Positions 43,309 through 52,409 of a stretch of 64,000 bases of DNA are shown here, piece after piece. Origin of the DNA: CAWBLP01 sp963789495 (lineage in GTDB: Bacteria; Pseudomonadota; Alphaproteobacteria; Acetobacterales; Acetobacteraceae); contig CAWBLP010000010.1 of assembly GCA_963789495.1 (NCBI GenBank), positions 496,001-560,000 of the forward strand. The letters run 5' to 3'. The notes under the pieces are model-generated. The model ran no database searches. It was given only the letters and a program-made list of their open reading frames with translations, and was not told the origin of the DNA. A program made the translations under genes and the position numbers. Within the stretch, counting starts at the first letter, position 1. Each line of letters starts with the position of its first letter.

Positions 43309-44340
43309 ATGGGCTACCGGGTCGCGGTCGTCGGCGCCACAGGAGCGGTCGGGCGCGAAATGCTCAAGACCCTCGCGGAACGCAACTTCCCGGTCGATGA
43401 AGTCGCCGCGGTCGCCTCCGGGCGCTCGACCGGGTCCGAGGTGTCGTTCGGCGAGAAGACGGTTCTGAAGGTCAAGAACCTCGACACGTTCGATTTTCGC
43501 GGCTGGGATATCGGCCTGTTCTCGCCTGGCGCCTCGGTGTCGGCGGTTCATGCACCGCGCGCGGCGGAAGCCGGCTGCGTGGTGATCGACAACACCAGCC
43601 AGTTCCGCATGGACCCCGATATCCCGCTGGTGGTGCCGGAGGTGAATCCGCATCATCTGCGCCAGTTCACCAAGCGGCGAATCATCGCTAACCCGAACTG
43701 CTCTACCATCCAGATGGTGGTGGCGCTGAAGCCGCTGCACGATCAGTGGAAGATCAAGCGGGTGGTGGTCGCGACCTACCAATCGGTCTCCGGTGCCGGC
43801 AAGGAAGGCATGGACGAGCTGTTCAACCACACCAAGCAGGTGTTCGTGCACGAGTCGGACAAGCCGCAGCAGTTCACCAAGGAGATCGCGTTCAACTGCA
43901 TCCCGCATATCGACAAGTTCATGGATGACGGTGCCACCAAGGAAGAATGGAAGATGGTGGTGGAGACGAAGAAGATTCTCGACCCGTCGATCGCGGTGCA
44001 CGCCACCTGCGTCCGTGTGCCGGTGTTCATCGGCCATGGTGAGGCGGTGACGGTGGAGTTCGAGCATCCGGTCACCGCCGGCGAGGCGCGGGCGGCATTG
44101 CGGGAGGCACCGGGCGTCGAGGTGGTGGATGTTCGCGAGGATGGCGGCTACGTCACGCCGCTGGAATGCGCCGGCGAGGATGCCGTGTTCGTCAGCCGGA
44201 TCCGCAAGGACCCGACGGTGCCGCATGGCCTGTCGTTCTGGTGCGTGTCGGACAATCTGCGCAAGGGCGCGGCGCTGAATGCGGTGCAGATCGCCGAGGA
44301 ACTGGTGGCGCAGGGGATGCTGGCGAAGCAGGCGGCGTAG
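43309..44340 (+). CDS. asd: Aspartate-semialdehyde dehydrogenase
   Basis: This 343-residue enzyme forms aspartate semialdehyde from aspartyl phosphate for lysine, methionine, threonine and diaminopimelate synthesis. Signatures are VVGATGAVGREMLKTLAERN, DNTSQFRMDPDIPLVVPEVN, the active Cys in NPNCSTIQMV, SVSGAGKEGMDELF and the late RVPVFIGHGEAVTVEF with the catalytic His. ATG 43309 follows AGGAG by 8 bases. Length and motifs are complete. The gene is followed by repeat A copy 4. Confidence 0.95.
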   Translation: MGYRVAVVGATGAVGREMLKTLAERNFPVDEVAAVASGRSTGSEVSFGEKTVLKVKNLDTFDFRGWDIGLFSPGASVSAVHAPRAAEAGCVVIDNTSQFRMDPDIPLVVPEVNPHHLRQFTKRRIIANPNCSTIQMVVALKPLHDQWKIKRVVVATYQSVSGAGKEGMDELFNHTKQVFVHESDKPQQFTKEIAFNCIPHIDKFMDDGATKEEWKMVVETKKILDPSIAVHATCVRVPVFIGHGEAVTVEFEHPVTAGEARAALREAPGVEVVDVREDGGYVTPLECAGEDAVFVSRIRKDPTVPHGLSFWCVSDNLRKGAALNAVQIAEELVAQGMLAKQAA

Positions 44341-44342
44341 CA

Positions 44343-44590
44343 GGGTTCGGGGGCGTCGCCCCGAAACCCCCATCCAGGGGGCGCTGTTCTTAAACCCCGC
44401 CAAGTGCCGGGGCCTTGGAACCGATCCTATTTTGGGGTGAGGAGGGTGCCTGACGCGGTGTCACCAAGGTCCGGGACGGTCTCGCCCCCTCCCCATCCGA
44501 AACAAATAGAGTGCAAAGGCGAGCCTTTGCTGGGGGGCAAGGGGCAACGTTCCCCTGGTCGGATCGGGGCAAAGCCCCGATCCCTACCCG
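44343..44590. repeat. Dispersed repeat A, copy 4
   Basis: The element fills the gap between the convergent asd and aldolase genes. It keeps the block order of copy 1: CGGGGGCGTCGCCCCG, the CCGGGGCCTTGGAACCGAT block, a decayed central pair (GGGGTGAGGAGGG against GCCCCCTCCCCATCC), CAAAGGCGAGCCTTTG, GGGGCAACGTTCCCC and ATCGGGGCAAAGCCCCGAT. Several stems carry mismatches, so this copy looks older than copy 1. Confidence 0.8.
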
Positions 44591-44591
44591 T

Positions 44592-45353
44592 TCAGCGTCG
44601 GTAGTCGGCGCCCTTGCGCTCCACAGTGCGCACCAGCCCCTGGAATTCCATCAGCCCGTACGCCTCGGTGCCGCGCACCTTCTTCATCCGCTCCGCTGCC
44701 TTCTGGATCACGTAGGGCTCGATCATCACCGGCGGCTCGTCCATGGTGCGGGCGATCAGTTCCAACTCGCAGGCCCGCTCCAGCATATACAGCCGCATCA
44801 GCGCGCCCTGGATCGTCTCACCCAGCGTGAGCAGCCCGTGGTTCAGCAGGATGACGCAGCTGCCATTGGCGCAGGTACGGCCAAGCGCTTCGCATTCCTC
44901 CGCCGAGGCGGGCACCCCGTAGGGATGGTAGGCGACGTCGTCCAGCACGTGCAGCGCGTCCTGGCTGATCGGGCGTAGCCCCTGGTTCAGCAGCGAGATG
45001 CCGGCGCCGGCGCGGGTATGCGTGTGCAGGACACAATTGGCATCCGGGCGCGCCTTGTAGACGCCGCTATGGATGGTGAAGCCGGCGTTGTTGAATTTTC
45101 CCGTGGCGCCAATGACGTTGCCGTCCATGTCCATCTTGATCAGCGAGGAGGCGGTAACCTCGTCGAACATCTCGCCGTACCGGTTGATCAGGAAATGGTT
45201 CGGCTCACCCGGGATACGCGCCGACATATGGGTGTTGATCGTATCGGTCCAATCCAAGTAATGGACCACGTGATACAGGGCTGCCAGGTCGCAACGGGTC
45301 TGCCATTCGGCATCGCTCATGTCGGTCTTGGCGAGTTGCAAGGCGGCGGACAT
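44592..45353 (-). CDS. Class II aldolase/adducin family protein (second copy)
   Basis: The 253-residue protein contains DTINTHMSARIPGEPNHFLI, then EVTASSLIKMDMDGNVIGAT, the zinc pair NCVLHTHTRAGAG and the later His in VILLNHGLLTLGE. It is clearly related in fold to the protein at 8894 but differs throughout. Members act on sugar phosphates or serve as decarboxylase-like enzymes; no substrate can be set. ATG 45353 follows GGAGAG. It has no visible operon partner. Confidence 0.88.
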   Translation of the reverse strand: MSAALQLAKTDMSDAEWQTRCDLAALYHVVHYLDWTDTINTHMSARIPGEPNHFLINRYGEMFDEVTASSLIKMDMDGNVIGATGKFNNAGFTIHSGVYKARPDANCVLHTHTRAGAGISLLNQGLRPISQDALHVLDDVAYHPYGVPASAEECEALGRTCANGSCVILLNHGLLTLGETIQGALMRLYMLERACELELIARTMDEPPVMIEPYVIQKAAERMKKVRGTEAYGLMEFQGLVRTVERKGADYRR

Positions 45354-45583
45354 GCGGGACTCTCCATGCTGGGTGCCCCGGCATGGTGCGTGACTGTGCG
45401 TCCGAGCGCAACCGGTCCGGCAGCTGCGCGCGGCGGGTTCCCGATCACCCACACCAAAAAGGATAAAAAGGCTGAGAGCGTGCCTGCTGGCTACTTTTGT
45501 AATGTTTCACACCCCTGTAAGGATGTTCAGAGTTCACCTCGGGCAGGTTTCGGCGGAAAGGTGGGCAGCAGGAAGGTAGGGCC

Positions 45584-45952
45584 ATGACCGGTAAGTCGCA
45601 CATCCTGGTGGTGGAGGATGACCCGCTCGTGTGCGAAGTGCTGACAGCTGCCCTCGATGACGCGTACGCCACAACCAATGTCGGGACCGCCGGAGAGGCG
45701 CTGGAACATCTGAGGACCGGCGGGATCGATCTGATGCTGCTGGATTGTACGTTGCCCGGCGGCGTCGACGTGCGGCTACTCCCGAAAGCCGATCAGACCG
45801 GCGTGCCGGTGATCCTGATGTCGGGCGATCCCGCCCGCATGGAGGCATTGGCGGATCAGCCGCGCCCGTTCGTGGTGAAGCCGTTCACCATCGACACGTT
45901 GCTCTCCACCCTTGAGGACGTCATCGCTTCCACCGCGACCACCTTGCGCTGA
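45584..45952 (+). CDS. Receiver-only response regulator
   Basis: The 122-residue protein is a bare CheY-like receiver: acidic pair VVEDDPL, phosphoacceptor Asp in LLDCTLPGG, Ser in VILMSGDPA and Lys in FVVKPF. No output domain is present, so it would act by protein-protein contact or phosphorelay. No histidine kinase is adjacent. AGGAAGG lies just before the start. It may report to a distant kinase or control the next small membrane gene, but neither is shown by the sequence. Confidence 0.9.
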   Translation: MTGKSHILVVEDDPLVCEVLTAALDDAYATTNVGTAGEALEHLRTGGIDLMLLDCTLPGGVDVRLLPKADQTGVPVILMSGDPARMEALADQPRPFVVKPFTIDTLLSTLEDVIASTATTLR

Positions 45953-45987
45953 ATGATCGCGGCGCCCGGGCGCCGGCGCCTGTGGCG

Positions 45988-46230
45988 ATGGATTTTTTCA
46001 CCCTGGCAGGATTGGTCGGCGCCGCCTGCCTCGTTGCGGCATATTTTGCCAACCAATCCGGCTGGCTGTCCGCGCGGGACTGGCGGTTTCCAGCCGCAAA
46101 CCTGCTGGGCTCCGCGCTGATCGTACTGTCCCTCTGCAGCGCCTGGAACTTGCCGTCCGCAGTAATCGAAGGCGTCTGGGCGGCGATCAGCCTATACGGA
46201 TTGGTACGATCCCGTGGTCGATCAAGCTAA
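45988..46230 (+). CDS. Small membrane protein, CBU_0592-like
   Basis: The 80-residue protein has three hydrophobic stretches: FFTLAGLVGAACLVAAYFAN, FPAANLLGSALIVLSLC and AVIEGVWAAISLYGLV. This fits a family of small integral membrane proteins annotated as CBU_0592-like, of unknown function. A GTG six bases upstream is an alternative start. It follows the receiver gene by 35 bp on the same strand and may be transcribed with it. Confidence 0.75.
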   Translation: MDFFTLAGLVGAACLVAAYFANQSGWLSARDWRFPAANLLGSALIVLSLCSAWNLPSAVIEGVWAAISLYGLVRSRGRSS

Positions 46231-46238
46231 TATTCCGT

Positions 46239-46264
46239 TGGACCATTCTGGTGGACCATTCTGG
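46239..46264. repeat. Perfect 13-bp direct repeat, two units
   Basis: TGGACCATTCTGG occurs twice without a gap (46239-46251, 46252-46264) between two convergent genes. It has no obvious gene or operator context. Confidence 0.8.
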
Positions 46265-46312
46265 CTTTGATCCCCTTCCAAGCCAGCGTGGCACAGGCTG
46301 CGAACCTCGAGC

Positions 46313-47596
46313 CTAGCGCAGTCCCCGGTGGCGCGGCGCACGCAGACTGGTGACGTTGTTGCCCGTCTCGCCGGCGCGCATCGTCACGTCCTCCTGCTCC
46401 TCGCCCTCCCCTGCCAGGTAGGTCACCAAATAAGGGCCTATCTGGAGCGTCCCGCCAGGCGGCAAATGCGTCTCAGCGGTAATCCGTTGGCCGTCCACCA
46501 AGGTCCCGTTGGTCGATTCCAGGTCGGTGACCAGCACCTCGCCATCCGTCACATCTATGCGGCAATGGGCGCGTGACACCTCGTTTGCCGGCAGCATCAG
46601 TCCGCTGGCCGGTGTGCGGCCGATCACCAGCGGCTCCTCGCCCAGCACGACGCGGCGTTCAGGCTCGCCCTCCCGCGTCGCTATCAGGACGCGCTGCGGG
46701 ATCCGCGCCAGGGCGGGCCCGGGGCGGGTGATGGCGGTGCGCTCCACCTCCGGCTCCGCCTCCACCAGGGTCTGGGCGATCTGCACCAGTTCCGCGCCCA
46801 ACTCCGTCAGCGCGCGATGCAAGGTGGCGGCGACCGGTTCGGCCAGCGCGACGCGCAATGCCCGACCTTGCTGGCGCTCCAGCAGACCAAGCTGCATCAG
46901 ATAGGCGATGTGGTCGCGTGTGGTCTGGAAATTCTGCCGGAGCAGCTTCAGCAGAGAGGCCGCCATGTCGTCGGCCAGCAGGCCATCGCCCTCATCGGCA
47001 TGCGGCGACACCCCGTAGCAGCGCTCCAACGCCATCTGCAGCAGCATCCAGTGCGACGGCGACAGCAGATGGCGCTTGGCTTCCAAGCGTCGCGCCATGG
47101 AGATGCCGGCGGCGGCGAACCCCTGGTCGAGCTCCGCCAGGCAGCGCTCGTTGCAGCCCTCCACCGACCGCACCAAGGCGCGCCGCGTTGTCTCATTCAG
47201 CGTGCCGGGCGCCCGGCCCCGCAGTTCAGGGTCGATGCTGCGGGCAGCGACCAGCAGGTGCTGGGCAAGCTCCAGCAGATGCAGATCGAACCGGTTCAGC
47301 ATGTCCGGCGTGGGTAGGATAATGGTGCGGGCAGAGACCGGGCGGTCGGCGGGGTCGATCCTGCAAAAGCCAAGCCGATACAGTTCGGCGAGCCGTTCTC
47401 GGACGGTGGCGTCGTCCAGCAGGAATAACTGCTTCACCATGCCGGACAGCTCGCCCACCGGTGAGCCATCTCGTCCCTTGCCGCAGAGGTGGCTCACGAT
47501 ATGCCACTGCGCACGGCGGGAGAGATCCGGAAAATGCCGAAACCAGATTGCCTGATACTCGGCCATGAAGCGGATCGTCGCGCGCTCGGCCTCCAC
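46313..47596 (-). CDS. FHA-domain protein with N-terminal winged-helix-like region
   Basis: This 427-residue protein ends with an FHA domain (about residues 320-400: EPLVIGRTPASGLMLPANEV, SRAHCRIDVTDGEVLVTDL, ESTNGTLVDGQ), which binds phosphothreonine. The first 100 residues look like a MarR-type winged helix (VKQLFLLDDATVRERLAELY). A middle helical part includes LLKLLRQNFQTTRDHIAYLM, possibly a second HTH. Start GTG 47596 has GGAGG upstream; a longer frame from TTG 47770 has no binding site. It is divergent from the VOC gene. The family is unnamed to me; a phosphorylation-responsive regulator is a reasonable guess. Confidence 0.75.
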   Translation of the reverse strand: MEAERATIRFMAEYQAIWFRHFPDLSRRAQWHIVSHLCGKGRDGSPVGELSGMVKQLFLLDDATVRERLAELYRLGFCRIDPADRPVSARTIILPTPDMLNRFDLHLLELAQHLLVAARSIDPELRGRAPGTLNETTRRALVRSVEGCNERCLAELDQGFAAAGISMARRLEAKRHLLSPSHWMLLQMALERCYGVSPHADEGDGLLADDMAASLLKLLRQNFQTTRDHIAYLMQLGLLERQQGRALRVALAEPVAATLHRALTELGAELVQIAQTLVEAEPEVERTAITRPGPALARIPQRVLIATREGEPERRVVLGEEPLVIGRTPASGLMLPANEVSRAHCRIDVTDGEVLVTDLESTNGTLVDGQRITAETHLPPGGTLQIGPYLVTYLAGEGEEQEDVTMRAGETGNNVTSLRAPRHRGLR

Positions 47597-47784
47597 CGGC
47601 TCCTCCGTCCCGGTCAGCGTCGGAACATTTCTATACCGCGTCCCACCGCGTTTGTCTCGGTACCGTATAGGCAAAGTCACGCCGGTGAGACAACTCTGGC
47701 GTTCCCGCCGGGCCCGGCGCAGTATTGCGGCAAGCCGCGCAACAGCGGCGCCGTCTGCGTTTCCAGGCAAAGGAGGAGCGTATC

Positions 47785-48321
47785 ATGGGCACGACCAGCA
47801 AAGGCCGGATTCGTCACATTGCCATCAGCGTTGCCGATCCCTGGGCCGCCGCGGCCTTCTATAAGGAAGCGTTTGGCCTGCAGGAGGTCGGCGAGACCGA
47901 CGGCAAGCTGGCGGAAGGCGTGTTCCTGACTGACGGCGTGGTGAACATCGCCCTGCTGCAGTTCAAGAGCGACGAAGCGGCGCAGGGCACCGGCAAGGAT
48001 TATGTCGGGCTGCATCATGTCGGCTTCTGGGTGGATGACGCGATCGAGTCCGGGGAGGTTGCGAAGCGCGCCGGCGCCACATGGATCATGGGCGATCCCG
48101 CCAACAAGGGCGGCTACGAGGTGAAATACACCGATCCGTCCGGGATCATCTTCGATATCAGCGAGGATGGCTGGGACGGCACCCAGAAGAACCCCGGCGA
48201 GGCCGACAATGCTTTGGGGCCGAAGCTGCGGGCCCGCGTGCCGCGCTTCGAGGAGCGCCGCGCCCGGGCGGAGGAGGCGATGGCGCGGCGGCTGGCGAAG
48301 GAACCGATACCGGCGAAATAG
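47785..48321 (+). CDS. VOC/glyoxalase-family protein
   Basis: The 178-residue protein has the VOC fold: RIRHIAISVADPWAAAAFYK, VFLTDGVVNIALLQFKSD, GLHHVGFWVDDAIESGEV and YEVKYTDPSGIIFDIS. The His and Glu/Asp set is compatible with a metal site. A helical extension (residues 155-178) follows the core. AGGAGG lies 7 bases before the ATG. The substrate is unknown; glyoxalase is only the fold name. It is divergent from the FHA-domain gene. Confidence 0.88.
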   Translation: MGTTSKGRIRHIAISVADPWAAAAFYKEAFGLQEVGETDGKLAEGVFLTDGVVNIALLQFKSDEAAQGTGKDYVGLHHVGFWVDDAIESGEVAKRAGATWIMGDPANKGGYEVKYTDPSGIIFDISEDGWDGTQKNPGEADNALGPKLRARVPRFEERRARAEEAMARRLAKEPIPAK

Positions 48322-48528
48322 GCTGCGCCCCGAGTGTCGGTCCGGCCGGAGGGTGCTTCGGCCGGGCGGCTGAGCTGGTTCTGCCGGAGCGGCGAGATGC
48401 CTATCGCCAGGTCCAGCGTTAACCCGGCCGACCGGGACAGGCTGCGACATGGTGGCGCCAATGCCACGATGCCGAACGGTCACCGCTGCCGACAGTTCAC
48501 CCGCGCCGAAAACTCACGAATGCGGAAA

Positions 48529-48544
48529 ATCCGCCTTGGCGGAT
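48529..48544 (-). terminator. Intrinsic terminator of the glutamine-amidotransferase-type gene
   Basis: On the minus strand ATCCGCC-AA-GGCGGAT is followed by TTTCCGC, a compact hairpin with a short T run, 27 bp after the stop at 48571. Confidence 0.6.
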
Positions 48545-48570
48545 GATGTTTGATGTTGGGCGGGCGCCGG

Positions 48571-49383
48571 TTATTCGGCGGCAGCGAGTGCCACGATCGG
48601 CACCTCAGCGACGTAGGCGCTCACCGCGGCACCGAAATCAGCGAAGATGGCGCGCGAGAGACTGTCGGCCGGCCAGTCATATTCCGGGTGCCACTGGATA
48701 CCCACGGCGAAACCGACCGCCGGACCGGCCGGCGTCGCGACCACCCGAACCGCCTCGATCGTGCCGTCCGGCGCGGTGGCCTCCACGACCAGGCCCGGCG
48801 CCAGCTTGTTAACGCCCTGATTGTGCAGTGAGTTTACCGCGATCTCGGCTTTTCCGGCCAGCCGGTGCAGCCAGCCGCCAGGGGTCAGCCGCACGCTATG
48901 AGCCTTGCCCTGCCGCACCTTGGGCGAGGGCTGCATCGGCGTGGAGTGATCGATCCGATCCGGCAGGTCCTGCAGCCGCTGGTGCAGCGAGCCGCCCATC
49001 GCGACGTTCAGTTCCTGAAAGCCACGGCAGATCGCCAGCAGCGGCACGCCTCGCACCACGGCGGCCCGGATCAGCGGCAGCGTGATCCCGTCGCGGGCCG
49101 GGTCCTCATGCGTGCCCTCGGCATGCGGAGGGCCGTCATACAGGCTGGGATGCACGTTGGACCGGCTGCCGGTCAGGATAATGCCGTCCAGCCGCTCCAG
49201 CAGGGTTTCGATATCGGCGGTCGGGCCGTTGGCCGGGATCAGCACAGGAACGCCGCCCACGATCTGGTCGGTGGCGCGCACATAAGTGTCCGAGGCAGCA
49301 TGGTTCGGCATTCCAAAAACGCCGAATTGCTTCGTGCAGCAGCTGATGCCGATCAGAGGCTTGACGACTCGTCTGGATCGCAT
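48571..49383 (-). CDS. Class I glutamine amidotransferase-like hydrolase (PuuD type)
   Basis: This 270-residue protein matches gamma-glutamyl-GABA hydrolase (PuuD-like): PLIGISCCTKQFG at the start, DGIILTGSRSNVHPSLYDG, the nucleophile Cys in PLLAICRGFQELNVAMGGSL, and the His-Glu pair in IQWHPEYDW. Such enzymes hydrolyse gamma-glutamyl bonds in polyamine breakdown. No other puu gene is in the window, so a different gamma-glutamyl substrate is possible. It ends with an apparent intrinsic terminator. Confidence 0.9.
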   Translation of the reverse strand: MRSRRVVKPLIGISCCTKQFGVFGMPNHAASDTYVRATDQIVGGVPVLIPANGPTADIETLLERLDGIILTGSRSNVHPSLYDGPPHAEGTHEDPARDGITLPLIRAAVVRGVPLLAICRGFQELNVAMGGSLHQRLQDLPDRIDHSTPMQPSPKVRQGKAHSVRLTPGGWLHRLAGKAEIAVNSLHNQGVNKLAPGLVVEATAPDGTIEAVRVVATPAGPAVGFAVGIQWHPEYDWPADSLSRAIFADFGAAVSAYVAEVPIVALAAAE

Positions 49384-49523
49384 GGCTGTCTATACTTGGC
49401 GTGTTTGATAGAAAAATGAAGCAAAACCGTACCCGCGCCGCCATGTTCGTGGCGCGGATGTGATCTGACGGCTGAGCAGGGCGCCGGCGTGCTCGCCGCG
49501 GTCGTCGGAAGCGCCGCCGGTGC

Positions 49524-50132
49524 TCAGCCCGGCGCGCGGAACAGGCCCGGGTCGAACTGGCCGCCCAGCTCCAAATTGTACAGCGTAACGCGCGTCTCCT
49601 GCCGCTGGGCGTCCAGCACGATCCATTGTCGCAGCATCAGCGGATTGTCGGAGAAAATCAGGGTCAGGCTGCCGTCGCCGGGCGACTCCGTGCGGATCAC
49701 GGTCATCTGGATCTGCCCGGGCAGGTGCTGCATGCCGGTCACCGTGATGTCGCCCGACAAATGCACCTTGTCCGCCAGCAGGATGCCCAGCGGAGTGTGG
49801 GACAGCGGGATCCGGCTGGTCTGGTTCAGCTCGGAATCGAAGAACACCAGCTCGCCATGCGAGGCGACCAGCAGGTACGGCGTCGGTCGATCATACTCGA
49901 ACCGCATCCGGCCCGGCCGTTCCAGCCAGGCGGTGCCGCGGGTGGTCCCTCCGTTCGGTGCGATCTGCAGGAACTGCGCCTTCAGCGAGCGCACGCTGTC
50001 GAGATAGGTCTCGATCCGCGCCAGATCCGCTCGGTCCTGCGGCGTCGGCTGGAATTGCGCCTGTGCCCGCGCCCCGGCGGCAGCGAGCAGGGCAGGGGCC
50101 AGGGCGAACTGAAGCAGAGTGCGGCGTTGCAT
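49524..50132 (-). CDS. lolA: Outer-membrane lipoprotein carrier LolA family protein
   Basis: The 202-residue exported protein has a signal peptide (LLQFALAPALLAAAGARAQA) and the LolA blocks YLDSVRSLKAQFLQIAPNGG, GTAWLERPGRMRFEYDRPTP and DSELNQTSRIPLSHTPLGIL. LolA carries lipoproteins through the periplasm to the outer membrane. The end block (WIVLDAQRQETRVTLYNLEL) is typical of alphaproteobacterial LolA-like proteins. It lies 90 bp after the MFS gene on the same strand. Family assignment is good; it could be a second LolA-like protein elsewhere called COG2834. Confidence 0.87.
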   Translation of the reverse strand: MQRRTLLQFALAPALLAAAGARAQAQFQPTPQDRADLARIETYLDSVRSLKAQFLQIAPNGGTTRGTAWLERPGRMRFEYDRPTPYLLVASHGELVFFDSELNQTSRIPLSHTPLGILLADKVHLSGDITVTGMQHLPGQIQMTVIRTESPGDGSLTLIFSDNPLMLRQWIVLDAQRQETRVTLYNLELGGQFDPGLFRAPG

Positions 50133-50223
50133 GGCCCGTCATGTGGCGCGGCGGTGCCGCGCTGCCAAGCGGGCACTGCCGCCGGGCGCGCTCACAAGCG
50201 TCGGCTCGTCGTTGCCAGTGTCG

Positions 50224-51486
50224 CTATTCCGCCGCTACGGCGGCCGGCGTCGTCTCTGCCCACAGCTCGGGCCGCAGCTCCTCCTTGCCGTCGGGGAAGA
50301 ACAGCGCGCACCCCAGCGTCACCACGGCGAAGCCGGACAGGACCAGCGTGACCACCGTCAGGCTGCCGGTGCGCTCGTGCAGGATCGCCACCACCGGCGC
50401 GGAGGCCGCGGCGCCCAGGAAGCCCACGAAGAACCGCACCGAATAGATCCGCGCGCGCAGCTCCGGGGAGATGTAGCGCGCCGCCATGGTCTCGTTGACC
50501 GTGACCTGGCCGAACACGGAGGCGGCGACCAGCCCGGCCAGCGGCAGCACCAGCCAGCCCTCGGCGAAGGACAGCATCGCCAGCGACGGGGCCAGTACCA
50601 GGCTGATCGGCAGGAACACCCGCTTCAGCGTGGTGCGGTCGATCATCCGTCCCACGGTGAACTGGGTCAGCGCGCCGCACAGCGTGGCGAGGAAGGCCAG
50701 CGCGCCGATCAGCGGCAGAAACCGCGGATCCTCGGCCAGCCGTTCCTGCATCAGCTTCGGGATCAGCAGGGTGAAGGCGTTGAACACCAGGCCGGAGACG
50801 ATGGCGATCAGCAGCAGCACCACCACCGCGCGCCGCACCAGGTGCTGCGGGATCGGCGGGAATGGCCGGCTGGAGCGGCGCAGCGTCGCCTCGACCGGCG
50901 GCATGCGCAGCCAGAGCAGGCCGACCGCGACGCAGAACGCGCCGGGCGCGATGAAGGCGGCACGCCAGCCGAACTGCGCGGCCAGGAAGGCGGTGACCAC
51001 CGGCGCCAGCGCCACGCCGACATTGCCGAAGACCCCATTCACGCCGATCGCTCGCCCCGGCTTGTCGCCGGCCGCTTCCACCAGCATGGTCGTGCCGATC
51101 GGGTGGTAGATCGCCGCGAACAGGCCGGCGCAGGCGAGCGTGATCGCCAGCGGCAGCGGGCCGGAGACACAGCCCGCGGCGACCAGCGACAGGCCGGTGC
51201 CGAGATAGAACCCCGCCATCAGCGCCTTGCGGCCGAGATGCTGCACCAGCCAGCCCTGCGGCAGCGAGAACAGCCCGTACAGCACGAACATGCCGGTGGC
51301 GAGCGCGAGGATCGGCCCGTATTCCGCGCCGAACGGCCCGCCCGGCATGGCCATGACCAGTACGGCGGTGGGCAGGATCAGTAAGGCGTAGTGCGTCAGT
51401 GTGTGCGCGACGTTGATGAAGACGATCTGGCGGGTGGCCGGGCTCATTCCTGGACGATCCTTCTTGCGCGCCTTGGTCTTCTTCAT
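50224..51486 (-). CDS. MFS transporter next to AraC-type regulator
   Basis: This 420-residue, 12-helix MFS protein has a basic N-terminus (MKKTKARKKDRPGM), the loop motif QGWLVQHLGRKALMAGF and IYHPIGTTMLVEAAGDKPGR, which recalls Fsr-like and related exporters. Its substrate cannot be set from sequence; the block LFAAIYHPIGTT is shared with fosmidomycin-resistance-like proteins. ATG 51486 is used; an in-frame ATG at 51447 is possible. It is divergent from an AraC-type gene whose product probably controls it. Confidence 0.85.
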   Translation of the reverse strand: MKKTKARKKDRPGMSPATRQIVFINVAHTLTHYALLILPTAVLVMAMPGGPFGAEYGPILALATGMFVLYGLFSLPQGWLVQHLGRKALMAGFYLGTGLSLVAAGCVSGPLPLAITLACAGLFAAIYHPIGTTMLVEAAGDKPGRAIGVNGVFGNVGVALAPVVTAFLAAQFGWRAAFIAPGAFCVAVGLLWLRMPPVEATLRRSSRPFPPIPQHLVRRAVVVLLLIAIVSGLVFNAFTLLIPKLMQERLAEDPRFLPLIGALAFLATLCGALTQFTVGRMIDRTTLKRVFLPISLVLAPSLAMLSFAEGWLVLPLAGLVAASVFGQVTVNETMAARYISPELRARIYSVRFFVGFLGAAASAPVVAILHERTGSLTVVTLVLSGFAVVTLGCALFFPDGKEELRPELWAETTPAAVAAE

Positions 51487-51571
51487 GCCTTGGCCTACCC
51501 GGCGCGACGGTCGGAACTGGCGTACTGTCTGCGGATCAGCCTAACCTGTCCCGGTTTCGACGTACGGCCAA

Positions 51572-52363
51572 ATGATGTCGCAGATCGGACACCACGCCCA
51601 TCCAAGGTTGCGCCCATTCGAGCAGGCGCCGCGCCCGCTGGTCGGCTACGCATTCGACTATCCGGTCGGGCATCGCACCGGACGGCATCAGCATCCCCGT
51701 GCGCAGCTGCTGTACGCGATCGAGGGGGTGATGCGGGTGACCACCGACGCGGCGCTGTTCATCGTGCCGCCCGGCACCGGGCTGTGGATGCCGGCCCACA
51801 CCTTGCACGAGGTCACCATGCCGACGCGGCTGGGGATGCGGGCGCTGTTCCTGCGGTCCGACGCCGCGCGCGCCGGACCGGGCGAGGTGACGGTGATCGC
51901 AGTCTCCCCGTTGCTGCGCGAGCTGATCCTGGCAGCCTGCGATGAGCCGGTGGCATGGGATGCACAGGGACCCGCGGCGCATATCGCGGCGCTGGCGCTG
52001 CATGAGATCAGCCGCGCGGCGACGCGGCCTTTGTCGCTGCCAGGGGGCCGTGATCCGCGGCTGCGGCGCGTGCTGGATGCGTTGCTGGAGAACCCCGCCG
52101 ACCCGCGCAGCCTGGACGGTCATGCCGCCGCGGCCGGGGCATCGGCGCGCACGCTGGCGCGGTTGTTCCGCCGTGAGACCGGCATGAGCTTCCACGCCTG
52201 GCGGCGCCAGCTTCGACTGACCGAGGCATTGGCGCAGCTCAGCCAGGGCGTGCCGCCAACCCGCGCGGCGGCGGCAGTCGGATATGCCAGCGGGCCGGCC
52301 TTCGGGGCTGCGTTCCGTGCGGCGTTCGGCTCCACCCCAGGTCGCGCGCGCCGGGCGGGCTGA
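51572..52363 (+). CDS. AraC-family regulator (cupin plus HTH)
   Basis: The 263-residue protein starts with an AraC-ligand-binding cupin (HQHPRAQLLYAIEGVMRVTT, FIVPPGTGLWMPAHTLHEV) and ends with two HTHs (SLDGHAAAAGASARTLARLF, then PPTRAAAAVGYASGPAFGAA). The layout matches the NimR/YdiP type that controls a divergent efflux gene. Here the divergent gene is the MFS transporter at 50224. Two ATGs overlap at 51572 and 51575; no strong ribosome site is visible. The inducer is unknown. Confidence 0.9.
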   Translation: MMSQIGHHAHPRLRPFEQAPRPLVGYAFDYPVGHRTGRHQHPRAQLLYAIEGVMRVTTDAALFIVPPGTGLWMPAHTLHEVTMPTRLGMRALFLRSDAARAGPGEVTVIAVSPLLRELILAACDEPVAWDAQGPAAHIAALALHEISRAATRPLSLPGGRDPRLRRVLDALLENPADPRSLDGHAAAAGASARTLARLFRRETGMSFHAWRRQLRLTEALAQLSQGVPPTRAAAAVGYASGPAFGAAFRAAFGSTPGRARRAG

Positions 52364-52369
52364 CGGGGT

Positions 52370-52401
52370 AGCATCGGGGCGTTGCCCCGGTACTTGCCGC
52401 A
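52370..52401. repeat. Repeat A hairpin fragment
   Basis: CGGGGCGTTGCCCCG with ACTTGCCGCA directly after it matches an outer end of repeat A. It lies between the convergent AraC-type and glycosyltransferase genes. Confidence 0.6.
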
Positions 52402-52409
52402 ATCCACCA

